Positions 9,848 through 23,100 are shown, counted from the stretch's first letter. The stretch: DNA of 64,000 nt from Tetradesmus obliquus (GCA_030272155.1 CP126207.1:62001-126000); one strand, 5' to 3'. The notes: generated by a model not told the origin, from the letters alone. Translations and numbers: made by a program.

Positions 9848-10183
9848 CCACGCTGTGGTTCAGCCTGGTGGCTGTGGTCAGCATCGGCAGCCTCAACCTG
9901 TCACTGCTGGTCAACCCAGTGGGGCTGTACCAGGTGCGCTTTATTTTGTAGAGTCAAGGGTTTAGGTGTACCAGGTTGCAGGTTTCAAGGTGTAGGGTGA
10001 TTGATCACTGCTCTCACAGCTCAGCAGCCTCAACCTGTCGCTGCTGGTCAACCCAGTGGGGCTGTACCAGGTGCGCTTCGCGTTGTAGCCGCTACAATGA
10101 TTGTAAGTTGACTGGCTGGCTGTGGCTGCTGGACAGCAGCTGGGTTTGTGTGTCTGCTGGTCAAGCCGGTGGGGCTGTACCAG
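9848..10183 (+). repeat. Three copies of a transporter exon end with its 5' splice site
   Basis: The exon end encoding NLSLLVNPVGLYQ followed by donor gtgcgct occurs at 9848-9933, 10022-10070 and 10151-10183. The copies share the donor and the first intron bases. The second and third are 5'-truncated and lack a clean full-length exon. Only the first has a complete coding exon with a good acceptor (ttcacatatgcag). Confidence 0.85.
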
Positions 10184-13100
10184 GTGCGCTTCAGCTTGTC
10201 ACTCAGTGACACACAAGTTGTGTGGGTGGGCAAGTTGCTGATGTTTTCTCTGCGTGTGTGGCGTGGAGGCAAAGTGGATGTCTTGCGTGGGCTCCACGCC
10301 CGGTGAGGGCTTCATAACTGTTTACTGTTAGCTGTTAACTAATCACTGCTGTTGCCTTTTCTGTCATCTTGCTGTGTAACAAGTCCGTGTCCTGACGTGT
10401 AACTTACACGTGTTTGACGTTGCCGTGCTGCTGCTGCAGGTGGCCAAGCTGCTGGTGATCCCCTACGTGTGTGGGGTGGAGGCAGTCTGGATGGGCCGCA
10501 AATTCAGCAACGGCACATTACTGGCGATTGCGACAGTCATGGCGGGCGTTGGCGTAGTGTGAGTACATCATGGTTTGATGTTTGATTGTGGGTGTTGGGG
10601 TTTAGGGTGGAGGCAGTCTGGATGGGGCGCAAATTTATCAACGGCACGCTGCTGGCAATTGCGACAGTCATGGCCGGAGTGGGCGTTGTGCGAGGGGCTC
10701 AGGCTTTGGGTTTGAATGTTTTGTTTTGGTTATTGGGGTTTCTGTGACGTGAGTATGGACGGGGCAGCGACTAAATCAACTGGAGCGCACGCACACATGG
10801 GTTTGTGCCGGCTTGTGCGCGTGTTGGGTTGTGCGTGCTTGTGCAGATTGCATGCGCGTCTCGCTGTGTACATAGCTCACATGCGAGCGCTTGCGTGGAG
10901 TCCACGCGCGTGTCAGTCTGTATGCGCTTGCGGGAGGGCGCGCCAGCAAGGTTTTGTGCGCTTGTGCAGAAATGCGCTGCATGCTTGGCACGCGTGTGTC
11001 GGTTTGTGCGCTCTTATCAGTAGTGGGTGTGCATTTTGGTTGGTTTGCGCTTGCAGGAGTGCATACTCACGTACGTTTGTGCGCGCTTCTGCAGTGCATG
11101 GCCTCGCCTGATTTCGGGCTGGAGTCCACGCGCGTCTGGTTTGCGCGCCCGTGCAGGAGTGCATGCGTGTCTCGACTCTGAGTTGGGCGCGCATGTGTGT
11201 TGAAGCCCGCGTGCGACTCGGCCTGCACACGCCGTGTTCACTGTTTGCTTGAAGCGGCTTGAAGTTCGATCGCATTTCGATATCCATGAATGCGCTGGAG
11301 TGCACACGCATCGGATTGTTGCGCGAATGTGATGGAGGTGTGAGCGTGTCGCTTGTGCGCAGCTGTGCTAGCGTGTGCGCGAGTGTTAGATTGTGCGCAC
11401 CTGCCATGAAGGGCGCGCACGTGTCACACGTGGCACGTTGTGTGCGCCTGCGGTGCAGAGGGCGCACTGGCCCGTTTGTGCCACAGACGCGCAGCGCGCC
11501 TGCGCTTGAGGGTGCGCGTGTGTCTCTGTGCACTGTTGCTGTGTTGTTTTGTGCATGTCGCTTTATGCGTGCTTGCCGGAGTGTGTATGTGCCTGTTTGC
11601 GTGCGCCTTTGCATGAGTGGACGCACGTGTCGGCTGCGCGCGCGTTGGTCACTTGCTGCTGCTATTGCTGCTGCTGCTGCTGCTGCTGTTGCTGCTGCAG
11701 GACTGTGAATGACCTGAACTCTGGAGCCACACAGCTGATGGGGGTGGTGCTGGCGGCAGTATCTGTAGTGGCTAGCGGCAGCCAGCAGATCCTGTGTGGC
11801 AGCATGCAGCGCGCCTACAAGCTGCAGAGCCACCAGCTGCTGGCAGCGACAGCAACCGTGCAGGTGAGTAACACGTGCTACCTGCGTCCAACACGCGCTG
11901 ACTGAATTGCACTGGATGCAGCTGTACTCGCACAGTCATTTCCTATGTCATTGTCAAATGCGCCAATTGTGTGTATGCTTCGACGCAATCGCTTGTGTGC
12001 GCGCATGGGTCTGCTTCATGTAAGTATAGCAAGTGTGCACACAATGAATACTTCAGTGTGCGCGCGCTGTAGTGTGCGTATGCGCGTGCGCGCGTGCGTG
12101 CCACGAATTGCAGCATGTGCGTGTGCGGTTTCAGAGGTTTGCTGGTGCCTGCCTGCATGCGCATTTGTTTGCTTGCACGCACGTGAGTTTAAGTGCATGT
12201 GCATGTCTGCGCGAATGTGCTTGCGTGTGCCTACTGGTATGCGCACGCACGAGTGCGCTCTAGTGACATGCTGCTCGTGTGCCTCGAGTGCGTGCGCTCA
12301 CGAGCTCGCTTTTGCGTGCGTACATGTGCTGGTGCATGCGCGCGCGCTCAGCGAGTCACATGCATGCTCCTGCATGTGCGTGCGCATCTGTGTGACTGGT
12401 TGTGCATGACGCGCGTGTGTGCCGCACCGCATAGCGTGTGCGCGTGTGTGTTTTGCACCTCGTGGGGCGCGCGCGCGCGCGCGCGCGCTCGTGTGTTTTG
12501 CACCTTGAGGGGCGTGCGCGCGCGTGTGTGTTGCACCTCGAGGGGCGCGCGCGTGTTTCGCACCTCGTGGGGGGTTGCATGCGGTGCTGCGTGTCCCTGT
12601 GTGAGCGCCTGATCTTGTGGGCGCTGGCTTGCAATGTCAACGATGTCTTCCGGCTGGCTTGCACTGCTGTACAACCTACCCTCCTGCAGTCCTGCTGGGC
12701 GGCCCCCCGGGCATGTTGTTGCTAGGCCACCTAGTTTGATGCCTGGGTCACATGCCACAGTGTTTAAACACTCACCCTGCTGACGTGCAATGCTGCTGCT
12801 GATTTGCGGTGTTGTTGTCCCGCGGTTTGTTGTTTGCAGGGCGGCATGCTGCTGCTGTTGGGGCCCTGGGTGGACGCATGGGTCAGCGGGCGCTGGGTCG
12901 GCAACTATGTCATGACCATGCCAGCGCTGGGCGTGCTGATACTCAGCTGCGCGTTCAGTGTGGGCGTCAACGTCAGCCAGTTCATGTGCCTGGGGCGCTT
13001 CTCCGCAGCCACATTCCAGGTAGGTTCAAAACATGTCACTATCATGTGTTATAGCATTGTGCTGTAGCAGGGCGTTGCAACTGTGCGTTCAACGCGGGCC

Positions 13101-13998
13101 TGAGCCGGTTCATGTGCCTGGGGCGCTTCTCTGTAGCCACATTCCAGGTACGGTTTTGCAACAGCTGTTAGTGCTTCAAAACCTGGAATAACAATTTATT
13201 ACATCGGTCTTTTCTGACTGCACTGCTGTGCGAGCAACAATGTGAACCAGTTCATGTGCTTGGGCTCCTCTCCCGCAGAGGCGCAGCCACATCTGGGCCA
13301 CAAGTGGGCTGAGCAGCGGCTGCGCAGTGTTGCTATTTTTCAATACACGGCCGCAAGTGCTTGGTCACACCAAGACAGTGACACCAGACACGTGTTGCTC
13401 AATAGCGATGGATGATGACCTATGTGTTTTATGTCATTCTGCAGGTGCTGGGCCACACGAAGACAACGCTGCAGCAGCTGCTGGTGCTCCTCATCAGCTG
13501 GCTGGTGTAGGCCACTTCAACCTGTGTGCGCTACTGATGCTACTGCTGCTGCTACTGCTGTTGATGCCGCTGTAGGTATTGGGCCACACCAAGACAGTGC
13601 TTGTGTTGTTGATCAGCTGGCTGGCGCTAGGCGAGGCCATGAGCCTGCGCAAGGCAGCAGGCATGGCGGTGGCAGTGGCGGGCATGATTGCATACGGCTA
13701 CTGCGTCAGCGCTAGTAGCAGCAGCAGCAGCAGCACCAGCAGCGCTAGCAGGAAGACCAGCAAGCCAGGTGGTGGTGCGGCTGGTGCAATGGAGCTAGGG
13801 CAGCAGCAGGGAGGCGGCAGCACCAGCAGCAGCAACAGAGAGGCTGGGGTTGCTACTGCTGCTGGTGGCGATGAGGAGGCTGGGGAGTCGTTGCCGCTAC
13901 TGCGCAACGTGAGCCGCGAGCATGCTGGGTGGGCTGGCGAGTCAGTGGTGGTGGTGGCAGTGGGGCAGGAGCAACAGGAACGGAGTGCTCAAGTTTGA
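9848..13998 (+). CDS. Nucleotide-sugar / triose-phosphate-type transporter (DMT superfamily), 5' incomplete
   Basis: Exons by splice consensus and phase: 9848-9933, 10440-10558, 11701-11863, 12840-13019 and 13576-13998 (stop TGA). Phases match at every junction. The product is a multi-pass Golgi/ER antiporter of the TPT/NST family, closest by eye to plant UDP-rhamnose/galactose and UDP-xylose transporters. Supporting segments: SLNLSLLVNPVGLYQ, VAKLLVIPYVCGVEAVWMGR, GSQQILCGSMQRAYKLQSHQ, GPWVDAWVSG, NVSQFMCLGRFSAATFQ joined directly to VLGHTKTVLVLLISW, and GMAVAVAGMIAYGYC. The tail after the last helix is Ser/Gly/Gln-rich and cytosolic-like. About 320 residues are present; the first two or three membrane helices (roughly 80-90 residues) are not found. 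The first exon begins in phase 2, so it needs an upstream exon. The gene may be truncated by the neighbouring LINE, or its start may lie beyond it. Substrate cannot be inferred. Confidence 0.85.
10604..10691 (+). repeat. Duplicate of transporter exon 2 (3' part) inside the following intron
   Basis: Sequence encoding VEAVWMGRKFINGTLLAIAT repeats the 3' two-thirds of exon 10440-10558 with a few substitutions. It has no matching acceptor directly upstream and ends in gtgcgagg, so it is probably an intronic relic. Confidence 0.85.
10790..12600. repeat. Long alternating purine-pyrimidine (GT/GC)-rich intron sequence
   Basis: Introns around exon 11701-11863 are dominated by TGTGCGCG, GTGCGTGC and related alternating purine-pyrimidine strings. 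The purest tract is (GC)11 at 12467-12488, flanked by repeated modules of the type gtgttttgcacctcgtggggcgcgcgcg (about four around 12448-12570). Such sequence is a classical Z-DNA former. Open frames through this region are composition artefacts. Confidence 0.75.
13071..13510 (+). repeat. Partial copies of transporter exons 4 and 5
   Basis: Copies of the exon-4 end (reads LSRFMCLGRFSVATFQ and similar) lie at about 13079-13148 and 13218-13285. Copies of the exon-5 start (VLGHTKT) lie at about 13357-13385 and 13443-13510. The intact exon 5 starts at 13576. Copies keep the exon-intron borders but contain stops or shifts, for example TAG soon after the 13443 copy. Confidence 0.8.
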
Positions 13999-15377
13999 AT
14001 ACGTGGCAACAACCAAGTGGCAACAACTTGGGCAGAGGACAAAACTGATCATGATGTTTTGTTTGCAAGATGTACCGCACAGTTGCTTTGGCCTGGTTGT
14101 GAATCGATTATTGGTGAGGTTGTGATAAGTGTACACAAGAGAAGTGACATGTGTTGTGAGAAGTGACATGTCACACAATCATTGAACGGTTGTGCACCCC
14201 AACTTTAAGTAATAATATTGGCTATCAAGGGGCGCCTTGCTGAGCCACTGCATGCATATCCATGCACAGTTGCATGGTCGCAGTGCACTGCACGTGCTTG
14301 GCATTCCGTAGCTCGTTGTGAGCAATGGCATTGAATAAAACAATGCTTTTGGGATCGTTGTGCCGTGGCTGGGTTGAGCTGCAATGGCAAAAAGAGGACA
14401 GTTGTCACAGGTTGCCTTCAAGGCAAGTTGCATCGTCTGCAAGGCTTCAAGCCAGGCTTGCCTTGCACTACATTACATGCTCCACTCAACGAGGAGTGGG
14501 AACCCCAGTCAGGAGCCAACTTGCCTTGAAGGCTCAGCCCTCCTGCAGATCGTGATAGCTGCCCTTCAAGCTTGCCTTTAGGCTTGAAGCCGCTTCAATG
14601 CTTATGAAGGACCCCTTTGTTATGCTACTCGATCACGACCGCTGCATGTCTTTGCCTATCAGTCATCAAGACTGATTATGCATCCTTGAACACTTCATAC
14701 ATTACATTACATTACATGCTCCACTCAACGAGGAGTGGGAACCCCAGTCAGGAGCCAACGAGAGGCTCATAGGGGGAGGAAACATCGAAGAACAACTCAT
14801 CATCGTCAAAACCGACAGACGAAAACGCACTTCAACATTTGAGTTTCGGTGACCAACGCGCAAGCCATAATCTCTCCGGTGGTCAACGTTGACCATCATG
14901 CATGAACCGGGAGTTTGAAGGACTCGTCCACTAAAAACAAATATGCAGCATATCTGAAAGTTATATGCAAAAAAGGACTTCGTTAGCACGGCAAAACGGT
15001 CTGCTTACTCCACAGGAAGGTATGAGTCACCTACATTTGGTCAAAGCCAGGGGGGCTGCTGCGTTTCAGCGATTTGACAGGCCTTTGCCCGGATCCTTTT
15101 TGAACAGAACAAGTTTTTTGTCGTGTTTCTGCTCAAGATCAAGTTTTACGAAGGACAATTCATCGGTCAACGTGGCCTTACGCCTACCCGCCCTTTTGTA
15201 CCCGCCTCTCTATCACTCATCAGCTGCGCAAAAAGTGTAGTTTGATTAAATGCGAACGCTTTAGGCACGCTAAGGCACACATCTCCAGGCACCAGCGGCC
15301 AAGCCATGTACAAGTCCGTATTGAAGGATCTCGGCTGAGCAGGCGCACCATCAAAGATATCCAATAATCCGGATCGT
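13999..15377. other. Intergenic region with a direct and an inverted repeat
   Basis: Between the transporter and the Hsp70-like gene I see no convincing exon. A 52-bp direct repeat (starting tacattacatgctccactc) occurs at 14469-14520 and 14708-14759. A 17-bp perfect inverted repeat (gccttcaaggcaagttg) pairs 14414-14430 with 14517-14533. The stretch 14760-15250 is less GC-rich than the surroundings and has an open 91-codon frame at 14965-15240 with no recognisable product. Confidence 0.6.
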
Positions 15378-17132
15378 ATGAAGCAACTCATCGGTGTTGT
15401 CATTGACTACGGCTCAAGCAGAATGTAAGCGAAGTTTGCACCGCTTACAATCAGTATCTCTCGGCACTTTCTGCGTCGTTCATGACTTTGTGACTTAGTT
15501 CAGACCCAAATATACATTTCATGTGGGTTGCGGATTGTGTTACGGGCTGGATTGAGCATCATATCCATGTGGTGCATATGCACAGCATGCATCAGTGAGG
15601 GGGGAGGGCTGGGGCCATGTGGGAGCCAACACCATGCCTAATCGTGTACAGGTACATAAAATATGAGAGTTTGCAGCGCAGTAACACGTAGCTGCTGCCA
15701 TGGTGCTTCTGCTCAAGTCTCACTGCAAATGTTGTGCAAGCTTGCAGTCTCACTACAAATGTTGTGCAAGCTTGCAGCTTGCAGTGAGCTTAAGCTCACT
15801 GAGCCACATGAATAATATGATGCCTTTTCATATCTGTATAGTTTAACACCTCTGTGATGTGCATTACTTGATTGGCACTGCTACCAATTTGTTGCAACAA
15901 ACCATATGGTTTGTGTGTGCAATGCATTGGAGTCAACAATCACGTGTTGCATCGCTGCACCGCTGCTACCATATTGCCGCTCCACCCGTCTTCCGCCACA
16001 CCATGGGCACCCACGTGGCGTGCACAGCAAGGTGTACCCCTTCCACCTGGGCAGAGGCTCTACAACGTATGGCAAGTCCGCAGGCAGTTTTCTAGGCCAC
16101 AACCAAGAGCATTACATACCCTCAGCTGTGCGCATCAAGAACCGCAGTTGGGAGCCGGGTTGTGTGACCCGCGGCCGCTCAGCCGCGACACAACAACCCC
16201 TGCCCGGGGAGCTGCTGCAGTATCGGGTTGACGACTCGACCGCGCGTGGCTGGATCAATATCTTGTGAGCAAAGACGATTGAGACGTCCTGCATGAGTTG
16301 TGTATGTTGTGCTTCAAGCTGCTACCCTACGTAGTGTATCATTGCACACGCGTCATATTAAGAATCTTTTGATGCCAGCATCACGACGACGGTTTGACAG
16401 AGAAGCTCAGACTGAATGTGGTGAGCAACAATCATACTTTGGTTGCGCATGGTGCAAATTCGCTGAACATCTTGCGCGCACCTACATCATGTGTCAGAGT
16501 TGCCAATCCTTCTGGACACAACCGTAATTCCTGTGTCAATGTTGCCTTCCTTACTTGCAGCGAAAGCAAGCGTCACATTGGGGTGCGGCTGGAGGATGTT
16601 GATGTGGACACAGCCTCGCAGGAGTATGGCGGGTTGGCCCTGGTGGCCGATGAGCATGGCTACATGGCATTCCAGCGTACGTTGGGCAGCTTGCTGACAA
16701 GGCTGAGCAACCCTTCCTACAAACCTTGTTAAATATCCCTGATTAACTGCACAACATACACAACAGTTTCATCTATCGGCCCACACTATGCAAGATATGG
16801 GCGACACCAAAATTGTACAACCATGCACACCACAACTTGCGCAACAACGGGCTCATGGCCTGATGTTGCATATAACATCGCCGCCACCTATAACATGTAG
16901 CCTATCTCTTACTTATGACAGCTGTGCAAGATGCATGGGTTGTACAAGTGCAAACGTAAAGTAGGCCATAAAATGTGCCACAAAGTCTGCCAAATTAGTA
17001 TGCAAGAGCTGTACCATGTCTAAAGCAGCGTCTCTACCTTGCAGCCAACACGTGGCCCACAAAAACCCGAACATGTTCGTCAGGTTATAGTGTGAGCGTT
17101 GATTTTGCTGCTGCTAATGTTGTTGCTACTCT

Positions 17133-17180
<48 letters not shown>

Positions 17181-20100
17181 CGCCGCTGTTGTAGTGGATG
17201 CCTTGCACGGCTTCTCCATCACGCCACAACGGGTGCTTGAGCTCATCCTAGAGCACATCTTCAAGAAGGCAGATGGCGAGCACGAGTAAGGCGCATGTTT
17301 AGTGCTACTCGAATGTGTCTGTGAGCCTTAACAAGTTGGTGTCTGCTACGACAGTTAGAAGAACAGAGACAACTGCAGAGTTTGCGCATGTCCTGAGTGT
17401 TTGCAATTTACTCGGCATGTCCTGAAACACAAGAATGATGTTGTCGGTGCCGGGCAGTGCTTGAAGGCCCGTGCTCATGTATGCATGAGCCTTGTAAGTA
17501 GACATTGTTTGCCTTGCTGGGGACTGGATGTTGTAGCTTGCATTTCTCACCAAACACTACACGTTGTCGCTCATAAGTTCACAATCCACATTCCATACGC
17601 ATTTCAAGACGACTGCTTTCACCAAACAAATTAGTTTGCCTGTGTCCTGCAGGTACACTCTGGGGCTCTTAGTGCTGACTGTGCCTGTCTCTGCCACCGA
17701 GGATGTCAAGGCGCTGTACGAGGCGGCGCCAAAGCGGGTCCTGGAGGTGCGGCCGCTGCACGCAATAGTATTACGCCAACTACATCTAGTTGAAAACCTT
17801 GGCAGCTACAAAACCTGAATATCAAGCGGTTTCAGATGAATTAAATGTATATCGGTGCACACGGTGTACACATGTAGGTTCAGGCCGCACTGTTGCTCCC
17901 GCTGCGCAGCGCATGCTGCTGCAGCTGCAGCAGACCTGAGGGTAGCTATAGGCACTAAAAGCCTCAGGCTGTTGGACCGGCTTCGAGTGCCTAGGCTAGC
18001 CCAACAGTGTGGCATGCACCCACATGCGTGCATTGTGTGCAATGATGCGTTCAAACGATTGTGCCGGAGCCGGGCTGACCAGTGGGCGGTCATAGAGTAA
18101 GGAGGGGCACCCGGTGTTGGCACTACGCTGCATGTATTATCTGAGTGCGTGACGATTTTGTTTTAATTTTGAAACAAAACATTTACCAATGCGCAGCATC
18201 AGGGCGAGGCACAGGAAAAAGGGATATGTGTAACTAGTTAAGGCGGTTCAGCAGTGGACAGAGGGTACGAGTTACGCGCTCGAAACAATATATATAAACC
18301 TTCACGAATGGTTTACACAGGGAACATGAGGCGGTTGAGATGATTGTGGTCGTGAAACTGAGCATCAGCCTTTTTTGCCACAACTGTGGCTGCAGCCACT
18401 GAATAGCGCAATGGTTGCCGGCAGCGCAGGGACGTGTTTTCAACAGTTTTACTGATTTCATAGGCAGTATGCAAGTTGGGCGTGGTGCTGTTATGCCTTC
18501 TCTGCAAGAAGGTGTCAACAGTACTGCGTAGTACAGTATATATACTGTATATATTGTACAATATATTGTCGGTACTGTTGTCAACACGCCGTGTTGTTGA
18601 CACCTTCTTGCAGAGAAAGCATAACACAGTGGCAGCCAGTGTCACACTGCAGGACGGTCGTGCAAGCCATATCAGCCAGCTTAAGCCTGCGGCAGCTTCA
18701 TTTTGTAGAGCTTGCAACCTTCTCACTTGCAATAGTGACATGGAGTAGCCGTTGCCAGACAACGCGAGACCTGGCTTGTCTCGGACAAGCCAAGGCTTGG
18801 CTAGCAGTATATCCTGCTATATGGTTGCCCACTATGGGTCATGCCATGACGGTTAACTCCGCGGCATACAGGGGACAAGTCGCCGCTGAGCAACGCCGCA
18901 TTGTGCATGTTTGCATATGTGTTTTATATGCGCGGTTGCCGTGGAGGCAAGCTCCGTCACCTGACAAACATGCGCTGTTGCTGTGCTGTTTGTCCGCTGC
19001 AGAAGTTCCCTGGCCTGCTGAAGGATGGTGCCATGCCAGAGGTGCTCATCGTGTCAGAGCCGGTGGCCGGGATGTGTGACCACTTCGCAGCAGCGCCCGA
19101 CATGTGCCCTATGGGTGACGCTGGTGCGGAGGGCGAGCAGCAACAAGAGCACGTGCACCTGGGCATGGATGTGGGTGAGTGCCAAACTGTGACATGTGGG
19201 TGACTGCCAAACTGCCAAACTGTTACATGTGGGTGAGTACTAAACTGTGACATGTGGATGTAGGTGAGTGCTGAACTCTGAAATCCGCTGCACTCATTGA
19301 TGACCTCATCACTTGTTCAACCCAAATGTTTTATGCTTAGGTGCCGCACCCGATGTTTGTTGAATCCCCTGTTTTCGTTTATAACTCATCGTCAAATTAC
19401 CTATCCAGCAAGCGTTATCCAGCCATATCAATTAACGCCATCGTATATTGATTATTGTTGTATTAGGTCATTCAGCCATCAGTTCTGGAAATCTATGATG
19501 TTCACACCAAACTGCCGGCCGTCGTAGACTGCAACATGCAAAGGTCCGAATGCATCTTGCACATACCTAGCACAAATGATTGCGTTGTATGTTGCAATGA
19601 TGCAGCATTCCGCCCAACCTCTACAACCCTGCGACTTGCTTGCCTCTGTTGTGTTCTGCCACAAGGTGACGGCACCACCGACTGCTGCCTGATGACCACC
19701 GAGCACCAGCCCTCTGCGGGCGGACGCAGGGCTATGCGGGTGCTGGGCGCGCACGGCAACTCGCACCTGGGGGCTGCGGATGTGAAGAAGGCGCTGCTAA
19801 ACAGGGTGCTGGCAGAGGCAGGCGTGGAGGTGCCACTGGAGTTTGCAAACCAGTTCTGGGTGAGTGCAAGACATGTGTTGCCGGCAGCATGCGTTGCTTT
19901 CTTTTGTTGTGTGTGTTTTGCACGGCAGCATGTGTTGCTTGGGCAGGCATATGCTTGCATGGCATGTGTTGTGGGCGAGAACTGTGCGTCTTGCGATCAA
20001 CAGTGGATGGATGTGCTGGCCAGGGTGGCTATAGGTTTAGCTAAAAGGTGCTGTTTGGGTGCCTTGAGAGCCTCAGCAGATGCTAGTCTGGTCGCCAAAT

Positions 20101-23100
20101 CAGGAGGTGCGGGGTAGGTTGACTAGGGGATTTGGGTGAGGATGCCTAGGGGACATGCGAGTCTGGGCAGTGGAGGTGCCACTGCAGTTTGCAGACCAGT
20201 TATGGGTGAGTGCAACACGCTGTTTCGTACAGATGTGTGCTGGCAGTATCTCTTAGTGCCTTGAAGCAGCTCTTGGTGGGTGTACTGGCAGAGGTGCTTG
20301 GAAAAGTGGTCAGGGTGCCTTGTCAGCCTGAGCACGTGCTAGTCTATTTGCGCAGAGGGGTGCTGGTCAGGGTGGCTTGGGAGATGCTACTCACAGATGC
20401 CTTAGCAGTGCTGGGCAGGGTGGCGTGGTTTTGTTCGGAGCAAGTTGGGATGTGAACCTTGGTTATCACTTCTGGAGCCGGTGTGTGCCTTGCTGCTGCA
20501 GAGGGGTGTGACGCGGGCCATGGAGGCGCTGTCACGCGGCTGAGCAGCATATGATGCCTGGACGGCCACAATGTGTGACTGCGTTGTCTTCAACCACTCA
20601 ACGTATCACGTGTGGCGTTGTTGTGTGCCTTGCTGCTGCAGAGGGGTGTGACGCGGGCCATGGAGGCGCTGTCACGCTGCGGGGCAGCAGATGATGCCTG
20701 GGACGACTGGGAGGGCATCACGGACTCCGAGGAGATCCGGGAGTGCCTGGGGCAGATCGTCATCACACGGCGCATGGTGCACGAGGCGGCGGCGGCCTTC
20801 AAGGATGCCTTCATACAAGTACGTACACGCAAAAGCACTTTGGCTGGCGCGTGTGATGCAGCGCCCACATGTTACCACCACTCTTCTGATGCGGCTTTCA
20901 AACATGCTGTGTTCAAATTTTGTTTTGTTTTTCCATCCTCAGCATCCTCAGCATCATGTTGTGTTTTGCCTGTGCTGCAGAGCATCCGCAGCACGCTGGC
21001 TGTCGCCAAGGTGCAGGCGGCCGAGGTGACGCACGTGGTGCTGATGGGCGGGGGCTCGGAGCTGCCATGCGTGAGGCAGGCCATCAGGTATGCAAGTGCT
21101 TGCCAATGCAACTAATTGATGTCCTCTTACAGCAGCACGAACATTGACAACATAGAGTTGCGTGTTGTGCTGGCATGATGCATGGCCTCCACGTCATGCA
21201 CATGGTGATCATGCTGAGAACTGTGAGCTACTCATGAGTGAATGGCAGGTGTACTGGGGCAGACCGCACGACTACTTGCGTCGTGCGCTGTTGATGCAGC
21301 ATGTTCTTCAAGCCTTCAACCACGTCATGTCACCCATACATGTGCCACATGCACGGCGTGCAGCGTGTCTCTGCAACTCTCTTTGTGTGTCCGCACTGCA
21401 GCGCCGTGCTGGGCGATGTCCGCATCACAAAGGGCCAGGGAGGCGGCTCCACCCAGATTGCACGGGGCGCTGCGGCATACGCGCTGCAGCTGCTGGAGCA
21501 GCGTAGGAGCCAGCGCGGCGAGCAGCCAGCGCGCGAGCAGGCGCCGCTGCAGCTGGGCCGTGTCACGATGCCTGTTGGCCAGTACATCTGCACCAAGGTC
21601 ACCTTCAGGTGGGAGGCTGTGCTAAATGTGCTGTATGTCACAACACCTGTTGGCCAGTACATATGTGCTGTACATATGTGCTACATGTCTCAACTCCCGT
21701 TCGCCAGTACATATGCGCTGTACATTTGTGCAGTATGTCACCGCACCTGTTGGCCAGCACATCTGCACCAAGGTCTCCTTCAGGTGCAAGGCTGTGCTGG
21801 TACTAGCAGAATAATAGTGTGCAGATGTTGCTGCTATAATGTTGCGCGCGGCATGCATGCTCCATGTGCATAGTGGGTGTAGCATTAGGGTTTGGGCACA
21901 GTACTGTGCCATGCACCAGCGCATGCAGTGCAGCACAGCGCCCAGTAAAAGCAGTTGATTTGATTGGTAAACATTTGTACACTGAAGACACAAAACAACC
22001 ACGCCTAAGATGGGCGCACGGCCCCATTTGTGCCCTAAGAGACAAGCATACATGTGGAGGGCACGGCACCATGGGGCAACAACTCGGTCACACACACCGC
22101 CTTCAGGCCCAACTCACCCAGAAGCTGCAGAGCTGCTTGTTTATTAGCCACTCACTCACTCACTCACTCACTCACTCACTCACTCACTCGCTCACTCACT
22201 CACTCACTCACTCACTCACTCACTCACTCACTCACTCACTCACTCACTCACTCATCCACTCGCTCAATCACTCATTGTTGAAACGCCAGCCTTACGCTGT
22301 GCTGCATGTGCTGCGCGATGCACTGCAGGGGACACTGCCTGCATCCCGAGCGCCAGCATCCCGACTACCCCATCAGCGTGGCGTACCTGCAGCAGACGCT
22401 AAAGCGCTGCCTGGTCACAAGCGACCCCGAGGAGCGTGCTGCGCAGGAGCAGGTGAGGTGCTGCTTGTGAGGGGTTGTTGCATGGAATCGGGCCCACTTG
22501 GACGACCCGAGCCACCCCAATTCTGATTTCCTGTTATGTTGCTTTGTGCTGCAGCTAGCCATGTCCCGTGTTTCCTCGCCCGTAGCCAATGGTCCCTTGC
22601 GTGGTGTTGAGCATTTGACAATCCAACAAATACAACGCAACTCTGCCTCTGTTGTGCTTTGATGCAGATGCTGGACGCAGTGACAGCGCACTACGAGAAC
22701 ATGGAGGACCCCTGGGAGCCGTGGGCGCCGATGCCGAAGCGCCTGCCGGACTTCGAGGTGTACCTGCCCCTGATCGATTGCACCGCAGTCACGCCCACAT
22801 CGCCGGCCGCCATCACCTTCATGCCCTGCGAGAGCCAGCAGCGCAGCTACACCATCTCATTTTACGCTGCCGACGCGCTGTTCAGCGACTTCTGCTACAT
22901 CGGCGGCCGGCGCGTGGAGGTGCCAGCAGCAGCAAAGGGCGCGGCAGCAACTGCAGCAGCGCTGACTGTGGTGGGTGAGGTGTGGGTGGATAGGCAGCGC
23001 CTGTGCTGCACGGCGCGGCTGCCCTCGGGGCAGGAGCTGCCGGTCAGGACGGTGTGGGACAAAGACGCTGTGCAGCGGCGGCAGCGGCGGTACCGGCAGG

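Noticed and set aside
11259..11708. Open frames through the GT/GC-rich transporter intron (10716-12612)
   Set aside because: Alternating purine-pyrimidine composition avoids stop codons; peptides are Cys/Arg/Val/Ala strings without conservation.
17041..17095. Extra Hsp70-like exon between 16676 and 17195
   Set aside because: The neighbouring exons already join in phase (CAG C + TG), and the stretch adds no recognisable Hsp70 sequence.
22054..22281. THSLTHSL repeat protein
   Set aside because: Translation of a (CTCA)n intronic microsatellite between well-supported Hsp70-like exons.
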